Shown here piece by piece: positions 29,845 through 40,758 of a stretch of 64,000 nt of DNA; position 1 is the first letter of the stretch; the number at the start of each line of letters is the position of its first letter. This stretch comes from Apostichopus japonicus (Eukaryota; Echinodermata; Holothuroidea; Aspidochirotida; Stichopodidae), in NCBI RefSeq assembly GCF_037975245.1, contig NC_092566.1, positions 1,178,001-1,242,000 on the forward strand, read 5' to 3'. Position numbers and translations under genes: made by a program. The notes under the pieces were generated by a model. The model searched no databases. It worked only from the letters and a program-made list of their open reading frames with translations, and was not told the origin of the DNA.

Positions 29845-30862
29845 CATAGGCGTACGGGACCATTTCGGTTGGGGGCAGAAACTTTTGTGCCCGAAATTTC
29901 CCGTGACACTATCTAAGCGGAGCGCCACCATCGGTTGGCGCGTAGCGTTCAATAATTTTTTTGGCAAAATATGCCTCTCAGATTGCCGCGGAAATGGCAC
30001 TTCTGAGGCCTTGCAAGTTGCATCTAAACATTCTTTATTTTATAATCTCACGTTTAGAAATTTACACTTCCCCAAAAATTTGGTAAATTAGAAGAAGAAA
30101 AAATGGTAACATCACTTTGACGGGGAAAACTAGGACAGTATATTTTTTAACTGCTATTTAGTTACGGTATTTATTATTTTAACACAGTACTCAGCTACCC
30201 CCAGAACAACATACATTGTTCAACGACACGTAGGCGGGAAAATGTCGCTGTGTCGGGTGAGACTGCAATTTGTCTCACAAAAAAAGTATAAAAAATAACA
30301 AAGAATATGATAAACCTGTACTTTTAGGCTTGTAGGCACTCCCCCCCCCCCCCCCACCATCCAAGAAAAAGAAAATGTTTCTTATATACACTCATGTCTG
30401 GGATGTCCAGGTATACAGTTGACTAGTAAGAAAAAATGTTTACTGCGGTTTTTTTCACTTCAGAGACTGCTAATCTCCATGCATGCTTGTCACCACGATT
30501 GTGCTGAGCGGCGTTCCCTGTTAATAATTTTGGGCGATAGTGCAAAAAGCGTGGTAGCCCAGATGAGCTGCGCTTACGGTGGTGTTACACGGAAATATTC
30601 GGGCATCGTGATGCTAAATAAAGAAAATCATTAGGCCTATATAAATATTAATGTCACAAAACAAATAACACAGAACGCTCTCCACGGAATTTTCGGGCAA
30701 AAATATGAAAAAGATTCGGGCAAGCTACTACATATTTATATATATATTTTTATCTCCTCTTAGGCTGCCCGAATTTTTCAGGACTTTTGCCCGAATTTCT
30801 TGTCCTCTGGAAATTGGGGGGAGGGGAAGTCTGCCCCCTGCCCCCCGCCTCGTACGCCTATG
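29845..30862. mobile_element. hAT-like element, 1018 bp (CATAGGCGTACG ends)
   Basis: Ends CATAGGCGTACGGG and CTCGTACGCCTATG. Flanks CTACAAAG (29837-29844) and CGACAAAG (30863-30870) agree in 7 of 8 positions. An inverted copy of the family core lies at 29908-30010. The short frames inside show no transposase. Confidence 0.72.
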
Positions 30863-30916
30863 CGACAAAGCGTATGCATTAGCCTATAATACCAAACATG
30901 ATAATGATAGTCATAG

Positions 30917-31005
30917 CAGGGAGTTTCCATAACAACTCCCTGGTCAAAGCAACTCTACACCGCTGAATACAATGTTACTACTGACCTCTGATGTTAGAGG
31001 TCAGT
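30917..31005. repeat. Two adjacent perfect stem-loops
   Basis: CAGGGAGTT/AACTCCCTG with an 8-base loop (30917-30942) and ACTGACCTCT/AGAGGTCAGT with a 6-base loop (30980-31005). They lie just upstream of a LINE tail and may belong to it. Confidence 0.6.
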
Positions 31006-31189
31006 GAATGTTACTCCGAAGCCGTGCATAAGACACTGTGTGGCGCGGTTCAATTAAGGGCGCTCTGTAAGAATATATATCAAGTTGCCGAATGAAAGAC
31101 GACCAGAACCATAAAGAGGGAGACATGTCAATACTTTCCTCGGAGCCGCACGGCTGTGATCACCCCTCCAATAACAACAAGACGATAAG

Positions 31190-31925
31190 CCCACACAGTT
31201 CACTGACCTTGTATGTATGTATATTAGATCCTCCTGCAAGCAGGAACTCGCGAAGAAGCCTTATCGGCTTATCAAAGCCGCAAGCTGACTGAAGTCAGTC
31301 TCTTACAGTCATATTTAACTGGACGACATACATTATGAAGCACGGTGCAGCGTGGTTGGACCATGGAGGTAAAACAGACCTTCATGGTTGGACAGAAGTG
31401 TCGCGCATACAAGATGTCGTAACTACATTTCGTAATATAACACGGTCAAGGTAAACCAAAACAGCTGTCCTTTTTAGTTTATAGGCATTCGTTCGTTTCA
31501 CGTGAACGTACGTTTTGATTTCGTGCGAATGTCCTTTTGATTATGTTACATCTTCGTTTTATGGTGGCGATTGATCTTTTTGTTCTGACAAGTGGATCAA
31601 TTTTGTCTTCCGGTGCTCCTTGTTTATCCTTCGGTTGCATGTGTTTGATATATTTGGCTACATGATTGTCTTTTTAGTTTTATTTCTCTTTTTAAGTGCA
31701 GCCTTGCACAATTTTTACATTGGCATTACGTAAGTGTGTTTGATTTTGCATATTTCTTCTTTTTCAATTTTCTTTCTTGTTTATTTGCTTCATCGTCGTA
31801 ATTTTTGCCCAAGTGGCCGCCCATACTATACTGACTGAGGTATCACAAGTTCCTTTTGGAATGGAATAGATGCTACAAATAAAGATTTCATTCAACATCA
31901 ACATTCAACATCAAATCAACATTGA
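31190..31925 (+). mobile_element. LINE 3' UTR with (CATCAA/CATT) tail
   Basis: Ends GGAATGGAATAGATGCTACA, then AATAAAGATTTCATTCAACATC and repeated TCAACAT units, a structure typical of CR1/L2-type LINE 3' ends. No reverse-transcriptase part remains. Confidence 0.5.
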
Positions 31926-33900
31926 CAGTACTAAAAAAGGATGGTATGCAAGGCATGTGGTTCTTATCGATTGAATTGTTAGGACAAGAAACAAAGCAAT
32001 TTACCTATAACTGATTTATGGTTTGCCTTTGTACTGTATAGTTATTGATTATTGAACAAACGGCTTTCCTTAGCTTGTTACTGTGTTTACACTTTGCTTG
32101 GGAAGCGATTGTTTATCTCCGGTGATGTGGACAGAGATATATGACACATCTTAATCTTATGCTGAGAGCTACCTTAATCACAACTCTAGCATTGAGACAG
32201 GTGGTTACATTTGAAGGGAATGGGGTGTAGTATTATAAAGCGTTTTGGTCAGGCCAAGCTGGACCTGGGTCCAATTCAGAGTTAGGCTAATTGTGTAAGT
32301 ACAGCTTGAGTCCACACTTATGTTTCAGCCTAGCTCTCATACTGCTTAGGTCTTACGACATCGTTACACTTATACAAAATGGAAAACGCACCTTTAGTTT
32401 AAAATTAATCAAAATAAGTGAGGGGTGTAATGTGTTGTTCTCAAAATAATTTGAGAACCATAGAAAACAAGGTTGCTGTAATATACTCTTATTAAAAAAA
32501 ATGAAACAATCCAACTAGAAAATATAAGAGGCTTTTGGATGAGGTAACAGAGGTAAAAACAAAACATTGAATCCTTTTTGGTCAAAATCCTAGTCAACAG
32601 AGAAGAAATATACATAGGCCAGCCCTTTCACACACACACACAAAAGGAGGATGCTTTATGTCATTGTTATAACATGTTCTGAAAATTGGATCAAAACTGA
32701 AAATGCAAGGGTAGAAATTAAAGATGAAATACATCAAAAATATATATCAACAATTAAATGGCGATCTGCATGAAAAAAAGATAAGAAAAATACCAGAAAG
32801 TCCATTAGGAAACTGCCTAGCCTTGTCTTGTAATTAAGCATAAATGATGTAGAGTACCATGAAACTTCAAATGCAATCTCCATTGATCCATTTACTTCTT
32901 CCCATGTATTGAGTTTCTGCAATTTTTATGGTGATATTTATTTCTATTTTGCTGTAGGCTGCTCTTTCTCTTACTGTAGGTCAAGTATAGGCCTTGCTCT
33001 GAAGGCTAGGCTACAAGCTCTCCCAACGGTAAACTTGAAATCATGTAAATACTAAACAAAACTTACCTAAATATACTTTTTTTTACCTAAAAATACTTTT
33101 TTTTACCTAAAAATACTTTTTTTTTCTAAAAATACTTCTTTTTAACTAAAAAAAACTTACCTAAAAAACTTACCTAAAAATACTAAAATAAAACCCAACC
33201 CTTAAATTGTCAGTGTAAACTCATCCAACCCAGTACTGTAATAATAATCAGACCATTTCCATCAGGGTATAAAGAACTACTACAATCCTACTGTAGTCTG
33301 GTTTGTTCTCTGTTTCAGGTTTCATCTGCTGAAGAAGAGAAAGACTGGTCATCAGGAGTTTACCTTATCATCTCATCCTACAGCAGTCAGTGCAAACCAA
33401 GTTTTCCTTGTCTGTAGTCAGAGCATTTCCAGGAAAAACTGAGAAGGTCAATGAATAATTTATCTGGTAATGCCTCACAAAATGCTACACAAAAACGGGC
33501 AAATTACTGTACAATTGCAATGATACGTAACAACTATAGTGTTTATTAGGGGCAAGGTTCATAGCCTTCTATAGTGCTATGCAAAAATTTGTCTCTAAGT
33601 TATGCCCTGGAAATGGTAGACCCCTATTGGATGTAAATAAACTAAACTTCTTTAAGAATTTTCAGCTATACTAAGGTTGTATGTTTTAGACTTGCATTGA
33701 CTTCAGTTGGATCTTAGCAAGCTGTTCAACAAATTTCTTCAAAGATTTCCTATTCTAGCAAGATTATAACTATTTAGGCTGATTTGAAAAGTTCTGTAAT
33801 CATTTCTTTCTCCTGTTTGACAGCCATTCTGAAGTTCTTAAAGTTGTTTCATCTGCATCTTCCAACAAAGACGTTAAAACTTTGAGTTTATTTATTGAAT
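31926..33900. other. Region upstream of the zinc-finger gene
   Basis: No coding exon seen. A pyrimidine-rich acceptor CTCTGTTTCAG ends at 33319 and could open a 5' untranslated exon of the zinc-finger gene. A 20-bp tandem repeat lies at 33060-33180. Confidence 0.35.
33060..33185 (+). repeat. Tandem (TTTTACCTAAAAATAC)n repeat
   Basis: About five degenerate units of roughly 20 bp. Confidence 0.85.
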
Positions 33901-33950
33901 AATTAACTAATCTTTTGTATCTAACTAGAAGTAGATATCTGGTTTTAATA

Positions 33951-35165
33951 ATGATGCCTTCCAAACAGAAACAAGACCAAACTATCAGGAAGAGGAGCAC
34001 CCAAAGACATACCATGATCGATAAGAAAGTATTCAGCAAAGAGAAATCTTATAAATGTAAGCTCTGTGAAGAGACGTTTCCCATCATTGCAAGTGCAAGA
34101 TCTCACGAAAAGACTCATGGTGAGTCAAAGCCTTTTGGCTGCGAGACTTGCGGTAAAGCTTTCATCAAGCAGTATTTACTAAATGCTCATCAAAAGATCC
34201 ACACCGGGGTTAGAAATCATAAGTGCCGGTTTTGTGAAAGTGCATTCAGGAAGAGAAGCCATCTTGTGAATCATGAAAGGACACACACTGGTGAACGACC
34301 GTACACTTGTCGCCACTGCGAAAAGTCTTTCAGTCGCAAATCACTCGCCGAAGATCACGAAAGGGTCCACTTGGGTGAAAAGTCGTTCCAGTGTTTTGAG
34401 TGCGGCAAAGCGTTTTATCAGAAGTGTCGTCTAAAGCAACATTCCAGGACTCATTTGAACCAGAATGTCTTCATATGCCAATTTTGCGGCAAAGGGCTCT
34501 TCACCACACATCTTCTTCAGAGTCACGAGAGGATTCATACGGGAGAAAAACCATTCAAGTGCAAGTTCTGCCACAAATCGTTTTCTAACCGGGGTAATGT
34601 CATGAACCATGAGCGGATACATACTGGAGAGAAGCCTTATAAATGTACTCACTGTGACAAAGGTTTTGATAGAAGGTCCAATTTGAAAATTCACGAACGG
34701 AGGCACACTGGGGAAATGATTTTTCAGTGTAGGTACTGCGAGAAAGGTTTTGTTGCAAAAGGTCACATAAAACAACATGAGAGAACCCACACTGGAGAAA
34801 AGCCATTTCAGTGTCCGGACTGCGACAAAGCATTCACCATTAAAATTTCACTGCAGAATCACATGAGAAACCACACAGGTGAAAAACCTTTCAAATGTCA
34901 ACATTGCGGAAAAACGTTTCACACCAGAGGAAGTGCAAGAAGGCACGAGAAGGGAAGTGCTTGCAAGAAACCCACTAAATGTCGAGTATGTGAAACAGTC
35001 TGCGAAGGCAAAAGTGCTCTATCATGGCACAAAATGACACACAAAGGGGAACAACCGTTACAATGTCAACATTGTGGCAAATTGTTTGTAAGAGAAGGTC
35101 ATTTACAAAATCATGTGAAGAAGCAACATCCAGCAAAGACAAAAAATGCAAATCAAGAAGACTGA
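33951..35165 (+). CDS. C2H2 zinc-finger protein with 13 fingers
   Basis: Intact 404-codon frame in one exon, probably a nuclear DNA-binding protein. The ATGATG at 33951 is taken as start because the frame upstream has no other ATG; an acceptor-like TAACTAG lies at 33921-33927, so a 5' untranslated exon is likely. A basic 33-residue N-terminus is followed by 13 fingers every 28 residues (34-61 up to 370-404), most joined by HTGEKP-type linkers. Fingers 1-10 are canonical, except that finger 6 has Leu for the core Phe. Finger 11 ends His-x5-Cys in place of His-His, finger 12 has Cys at the core Phe position, and finger 13 has His-x4-His. No KRAB, BTB, SCAN or ZAD domain is visible. Target sites and orthology are unknown. 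Confidence 0.9.
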   Translation: MMPSKQKQDQTIRKRSTQRHTMIDKKVFSKEKSYKCKLCEETFPIIASARSHEKTHGESKPFGCETCGKAFIKQYLLNAHQKIHTGVRNHKCRFCESAFRKRSHLVNHERTHTGERPYTCRHCEKSFSRKSLAEDHERVHLGEKSFQCFECGKAFYQKCRLKQHSRTHLNQNVFICQFCGKGLFTTHLLQSHERIHTGEKPFKCKFCHKSFSNRGNVMNHERIHTGEKPYKCTHCDKGFDRRSNLKIHERRHTGEMIFQCRYCEKGFVAKGHIKQHERTHTGEKPFQCPDCDKAFTIKISLQNHMRNHTGEKPFKCQHCGKTFHTRGSARRHEKGSACKKPTKCRVCETVCEGKSALSWHKMTHKGEQPLQCQHCGKLFVREGHLQNHVKKQHPAKTKNANQED

Positions 35166-35559
35166 CTGTTTTTTTTTGAGGAGTAATGCTGCAGTCTTTA
35201 TGTAATACTTCCCTAAAAAATCTCAACATTATAAAAGGGAATCTAAGAGTTTAAAACTATATGTCACACATTGAGACAAGAGAAACAGATTTAGTCTCTT
35301 TATAGCCAAGATATAAAAGAAGAAAAAACTTTTATGAAAAGTGCATTACAAGTGCAAAACTTGTTGTGCACAGACAGCACATTCAACTGTGTTGTATTGC
35401 TCTGATAAATATTTTATGTGGCGATACAAAATGCAATGAGGATCTGGCTTTGACCTAAAAGATGCAGAAAAAGTGTCAGTCATTTTTACAAAGTAATCTC
35501 AGCTTCTTCAATAGGAAGATCTGTTTATTGGAAGAGGCTACAATAGTTTCATTATGTTA

Positions 35560-35945
35560 TATTTATATATTTTTATATATGTGTATGTTTTATTTATATA
35601 TTTTTATGTTATATTTATGTTATATTTATGTTTTTTTATGTAGGTATGTATATTTGTGTTTTTGTATTTTTTTTTTGTTTTTTGTATTTTTGTATTTATT
35701 TGTATTTATTTTTTGTATTTGTATTTGTTTGTTTTTTGTATTTGTATTTATGTATTGTATTTGTATTTGTATTTTTGTATTTGTATGTTTTGTATTTGTA
35801 TTTGTATGTATTTGTATGTATTGTATTTGTATGTATTTGTATGTATTGTATTTGTATGTATTTGTATTTGTATGTATTGTATTTGTATTTATGTATTTAT
35901 GTATATTTATATAAATATGTTATATTTATATATTTTTATATATGT
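35560..35945 (+). repeat. (TTTGTA)n hexamer repeat with TATATTT flanks
   Basis: Long degenerate TTTGTA/TGTATT array bordered on both sides by TTATATTTATATATTTTTAT. The Phe/Tyr/Val/Cys-rich frames across it are artefacts. Confidence 0.92.
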
Positions 35946-36131
35946 GTCAGTAATATGAATAACTTCTGGTTACAGTTGAGAAACATTTTCTTATTCAGTA
36001 TTCGAAAATTAAAGCCTTGCAAAACATGTGACAAGTTTCTTTAATAGCACCCATCATGAAAAATTTGATTTTACAATTCCAATTTTGGAATTGGAAACGA
36101 ATTAAACACTGGCAACAGCTTGATTAACATG

Positions 36132-36571
36132 AATAAACATAGAAGATGAAATGGATTCCAGGTCTGATATTTAATTCTTTTTATTATTGTTATTTGTTTT
36201 GGGGGGGGAGGGGGGTGGCTGTTATGAATGTCCTCAGTTGTAAAGTCATGGTTAAGTGGGACCATCTACCTTTCCAAATCCGTGGCAGGAATATTTCTAG
36301 CAGTGGTTGATGAAATTGATTATTGGATGTAATTCATTCAGTTCTTAAATATGCATTGTGAAAGGAAGACTTGAATTGAATATTTCCGAATGGATATGAA
36401 ATTGGAATTAAATGGAAAATCAATGTATGAATTGGTACAGAAAGAGAAGGAACTTGTCTGTCTTTACCCTTATACTGTAGATGTGTTTGTTCTGTATGAT
36501 AATATACAATATTAGTATGTGTCCACCTGATATGAATCAAGTAGGTTTGATAGGTAAAGAAACCTAATAAA
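36132..36571 (+). promoter_or_regulatory. Candidate poly(A) signals for the zinc-finger gene
   Basis: Two AATAAA hexamers, at 36132-36137 and 36566-36571, lie about 1.0 and 1.4 kb beyond the stop of the zinc-finger frame. If used, the 3' untranslated region would contain the TTTGTA repeat at 35.6-35.9 kb. The call rests on the hexamer alone. Confidence 0.3.
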
Positions 36572-36649
36572 AATTGAAATCAAGGACAGGTTTATTCATC
36601 TTTGTACTTATTATTGCCTTAGTGAAATGGACCCAACCCCATCCTCACC

Positions 36650-36735
36650 TCTTATTTTGGCTAGACCCTCGACAAAATAGCTGAAAATAATTTTAGAGTA
36701 TACACCTATGTAGATGATTCCATTATCCTCTGGGA
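36650..36735 (+). pseudogene. Possible reverse-transcriptase relic (YVDD)
   Basis: A short frame reads FRVYTYVDDSIILWEEQ before a stop (about 36690-36746). Tyr-Val-Asp-Asp is the catalytic motif C of many reverse transcriptases, including Penelope-like ones. The surrounding sequence is too decayed to classify, and chance is possible. Confidence 0.25.
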
Positions 36736-37212
36736 AGAGCAAGTCTAACACCAGCAGGCCTGGAAAGAGGGGACTTTATAGGGAGGCACCCAAGATCGAG
36801 CTCAGACAGGGGAACCAGACAACGTTGACTATTGTAGCAATAAGCCTAGGTGCCATGTGATCCACTCGGAGGGCCGCGTAACTTACTAGTTTTGACCCGA
36901 ATAAATAGTACTAAATTCAAAATAGCGTGTCCTGTGTGACAATGTTTTATTTGTTTCAAAAATTTACTTGCTCATGTTTGTCAATAGCGCCATCTATTAG
37001 CGTCTTTTTTTTTCAATTGCAAATTTTATGCGTAGTTCACTGACCTGGATTCCACTTACAGAGATGCATGGACCTCGATATATGTTAGTATTGTCAGATG
37101 TATGTGATATAAGCGTGGGTCGTTCTTTATGCTGAACGAATGGGAACTAAAATTAATGGTCAAAAACTTACCGAAGTTTATACATCAGTCAGCGTGAAAC
37201 CTTTAATTCTAG

Positions 37213-37401
37213 TATGATCCCATCGATGTGCGTGCGGAAGTAATGGTTATCAGTAAGCCTATTACTCCAAGGTTTAGCTTGCTAAAAGTTGCTAACATTT
37301 TCCAAACTGAAGGTTTTGACCCTCAATACATATTGCCAGATGAGATAAATGAGGGTTCACTTAGACAAGTACCTAAGAGCGGAACAAATGCGTTGATGTA
37401 G
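37213..37401 (+). CDS. Candidate 3'-terminal coding exon, unidentified
   Basis: Acceptor CTTTAATTCTAG is followed by 62 open codons and TAG. It includes VRAEVMVISKPITPRFSLLK and FDPQYILPDEINEGSLRQVP, with balanced composition unlike the AT-driven frames nearby. No family recognised; the upstream exon is unknown. Confidence 0.33.
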   Translation, partial: YDPIDVRAEVMVISKPITPRFSLLKVANIFQTEGFDPQYILPDEINEGSLRQVPKSGTNALM

Positions 37402-38560
37402 TAGTAAAAATGCTTCCTGAAGATTGCATGTGTAACTTTTATAAGACTTTCCAGCATATTTGGGGGCATGATGCATTGAGTCTGTCGTTCTAAGAACAGG
37501 GAAGAGTGGGGTGCACGCGCCCCTCCCCTTTTTCAACAGGAGTTAATAGCATAGCGTTCTGTCTTTAGATCTAATAGCCTATATACTTTAATTTATAGAC
37601 TAAATATGCCTCAAAATACACCATTTGAGGCTCTAAGTTTTATCTGGGTTATTTGGACAACTTTTGTGTTTCAAAGATCCTATGTTCTTTCCATAAATGT
37701 TTAAAAATATAATAATTAAAAAAATAATATTGAACAAAATGTCACTTGGGCAAATGACAACAACAAGAACAACAACAGAAATGTAATAACTAATGTTGAA
37801 CTGATTGTAATTGACCAAATTACATAACAAATAAATGCTGAAAAAAGGGTAGTGTTACCATACGATCACAGCCTAATTATTGTCCGTAAGTTAAAGCAAA
37901 TCATGAGAAGAACTTTAAATAGGCCAACATGAATGTTGCTTTTGAATATCATGATAAGATTACAGTTAACCTAAATCATCAAACTGTTGCAGATCTTGGT
38001 CTTCATGGCCATCGAAAAACGACAAACAAATTAAGTATTTAAATTCAATTATATGAAAAATTATATTTTAATAAAAAAGGTACTGGTTATATTGGCACAC
38101 ATATCATACATTTCCTTCGCCACTCTGAACATTACCCCCCTCCCCTCCCCACATAGTAAGGCTGCATGTGACGCACATCGTTCATGTGTTTAGTGCCCAG
38201 TAATTATTTGTGGGCAACCACTCAGTTTTTGACCAATTTAAAATCTTTTGTAAACTAGATTTTTCGTAATATCGCTTGGCATACAAATTATCCCTGAGGA
38301 TTGTATCTAATCTCCGCTCACGGATATTGTCGATGTGATGGAAATGCACGGAAACAAATTTGTTGCTATGGTAATACAGAATATACATAAAAAAGTACAA
38401 TTAACGTGTGTCTTCTTTGAAAACGTCAGATGTTTTTCTTTCAACTGTGTGCGAGTTATGAAATATAATATTGTCATGATTTATGATGTAATCAGTAGCG
38501 GTTAAAAGTCTTCAAAATTGCTCTCATGATTAAATATGCCAAACGGTAACTTGGTAACTG
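37402..38560. other. Intergenic, no gene seen
   Basis: AT-rich; only short frames. Confidence 0.4.
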
Positions 38561-38562
38561 AG

Positions 38563-38585
38563 CAGGCGCGGATCCGAGGGTTACG
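38563..38585 (+). mobile_element. Solo hAT-like terminus
   Basis: CAGGCGCGGATCCGAGG with left flank TAACTGAG; no matching partner end in the window. Confidence 0.4.
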
Positions 38586-38626
38586 ATATTGTACTGGACA
38601 AAATATTGCTCAATCTTTCGAAGAAT

Positions 38627-39270
38627 CAAGGGCGGCGGAACCGGGGGGGCACGTGCCCCCCCCCCCCACTTTTCCTCAGGTTAAAAATGTGCCCTTTTTC
38701 TACATAAAAATTGAGGTGTCTCAAGTTAGCAAGAGGCCAGGGAACCAGAATGAACACTCGGGAAGGGCCGTTTCCGGCCATCTGAGGGGTCTGTAAAACC
38801 CAAAATTTTCTTGTACGCTCCGCGCCAACCGATGGTGGCGCTCCGCTCAGATAGTCGTGCATACAACTTTGCAAATCCTGGCTACGCCCCTGACTTTTAA
38901 TGAATTTCTGTGGGCCAAACTCAAAGCTATTTCGAATGGAAAATTTTTTGTTAAGATATTAACAAAAAAAAACTCTAATTCGGAAGATTCCTACATTAGC
39001 AACTAGCATGATTTCACCTCATTTTGTCTCAAAAGAAAGCTTGTTCCTTGTTTCCCAATTTGCACATTGGATATTGCAGTGCTAGTATGCATATTTTCGT
39101 GGGGGCGGGGGCGTTGATGGAGTGATGTGTATACGCAAATAAGATAATACAATAAGAGTCATATAGGGTACTAAATATAAGGCTGCATCAGTCCAATCGA
39201 ATTTCTGCAAAGTGCCCTTTGATGTCGGTGCCCCCCCCCCCCCAGATTAAAAGTGCTTCCGCCGCCCTTG
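38627..39270 (+). mobile_element. hAT-like element, 644 bp
   Basis: Ends CAAGGGCGGCGGAACC and TTCCGCCGCCCTTG (14 bases exact inverse), flanked by an exact duplication CGAAGAAT (38619-38626 and 39271-39278). A family core (38760-38855) and an inner terminus CCTGGCTACGCCCCTG (38892) show it absorbed part of another copy. Confidence 0.85.
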
Positions 39271-39629
39271 CGAAGAATCATAATTTGAATTAACTATCAA
39301 CCCAAAGAAGAAGAAGAATCGAAAGAGAAAAGAGGCAAGAACAAGATGAAAATGTGACCAGCGCTTAATGTATTGTAATACCCTAAACTAATAGGACGAA
39401 AATATCTATATCTTTGTATGAGATGATGAACTTAGCGGAAACAACAGATATGTTACAACACTGGTCCATTAACCGTGTAATGAACAAAAGACTCCAAAGC
39501 GAAAAGGAAATACACAACTCATATGAAATAAGCTTGCGGATTGTCATCCAGTTCCTGTAAACACGTCTTATCTTATAGTTTAATTCGTATCGCCGTGTCC
39601 AAACTACAATATATAAGTTAAAAGCTTTA

Positions 39630-40185
39630 TAAGCAGTTGGTTATAGGACCCATCTGGAGTATGCAGTGCAGTACGTCTTGGACCCCATATATTGCTAAGG
39701 ATAAGGAAGTACTTGAAAAGGTCCAGAGGAGGGTTACTAAGATGATTAGTTCCTTAAAGGGTGTTCCTTATTATAGGCGGTTCAAACTGTTGAATCTCAC
39801 CACCCTGGAGCTTAGGAGGTTACGTGGTGACTTTATTCAGGTTTTCAAGATTGTGTATGGTTTTGACAACTATCCTTCACTGGCTTTTTCATGTTTGCTA
39901 ATAGTAGGTGTACCAGAGTTCATTGTCTAAAACTCCCAAAGTAGGATTAATATTCGGCATATTTTCTTCAATGTAGGGTTGTGAATGATTTGAACGGTTT
40001 GCCTGAGAAAGTTGTACTTGCAAGTAGTTTGAATGGGTTTAAGAATGCTTTGGACAAGCACTTTAAGCATTGTAATCGGTCTGAGTGTTTGTGTCTTCAG
40101 TTTTTTTCTCTCTCTCCTATAGGGTCCTTGGTGGGGACTTGAGTGCCCCTCCTGATCATTTTATTCTACTAAACTAAAGGTTAGT
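39630..40185 (+). pseudogene. LINE reverse-transcriptase C-terminal fragment
   Basis: The frame contains TSWTPYIAKDKEVLEKVQRR and LKGVPYYRRFKLLNLTTLEL, the well-known 'EKVQRRxTK ... LNLTTLExRRLRGD' block of CR1/L2-type LINEs. A frameshift near 39900 moves the continuing part (RVVNDLNGLPEKVV, then NALDKHFKHC) to another frame. Truncated at both ends. Confidence 0.78.
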
Positions 40186-40477
40186 TGATGATTTATCTTC
40201 AGCACAAGAAGCTAACCTACATAGGCGGCTTGAAATTGACAATATCTTATACTCGGAAGTTAAAGCCTATAATACCCAGTTCTATCAATCATGGCACACA
40301 ATGCTCATATCGAAATGATACACAATCATATTTATCTCCGGCCTGAGCAAAAAACTTGTGAACGTTCAAACAAGCTCCATCCAACCCCCCCCCCCCCCCA
40401 TCCTACTTGCGATATTTTTCACATAGCGCTTTATACCAGCAATAGGTCTCAAATGAACGCTTTACAGACGTTATAGT

Positions 40478-40720
40478 ACCCCTGGTTAATGATAACCTGT
40501 CCCAGAGACAATCCCTCCAGGCGGCTGCAGTAACATACTGCGCCCAATGACAAGTTCACAGGTACCCATTTAACCCCTGCATGGGTGAAGAGAGGCAAGT
40601 GAGATTAAGAATCTTGCCCAAGGACACAACGTAATGAAGCAGGCAGGAATCGAACCATCAATTATTGGATCACGAGTCCGACACTTAACTATGAACCATC
40701 ATCACCATATCACCTCCGAG
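40478..40720 (-). mobile_element. tRNA-derived SINE
   Basis: On minus, a perfect B box GGTTCGATTCC (40656-40646) follows an A-box-like TGGTTCATAGTTA. Downstream is the block TTGTGTCCTTGGGCAAGATT with AATGGGTACCTGTGAACTTG, like the conserved central domain shared by several animal SINE families. Which named domain this is I cannot settle by eye. Confidence 0.65.
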
Positions 40721-40758
40721 TCCTTGCAATCTCACAATGGCAAGGCCGTTAGCTGGTA

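Noticed and set aside
34431-35229. Minus-strand frames under the zinc-finger gene
   Set aside because: Antisense shadows of the repeated finger units.
35462-36044. Frames of 100-150 codons rich in Phe, Tyr, Cys, Val resembling membrane proteins
   Set aside because: Translation of the TTTGTA repeat in three frames.
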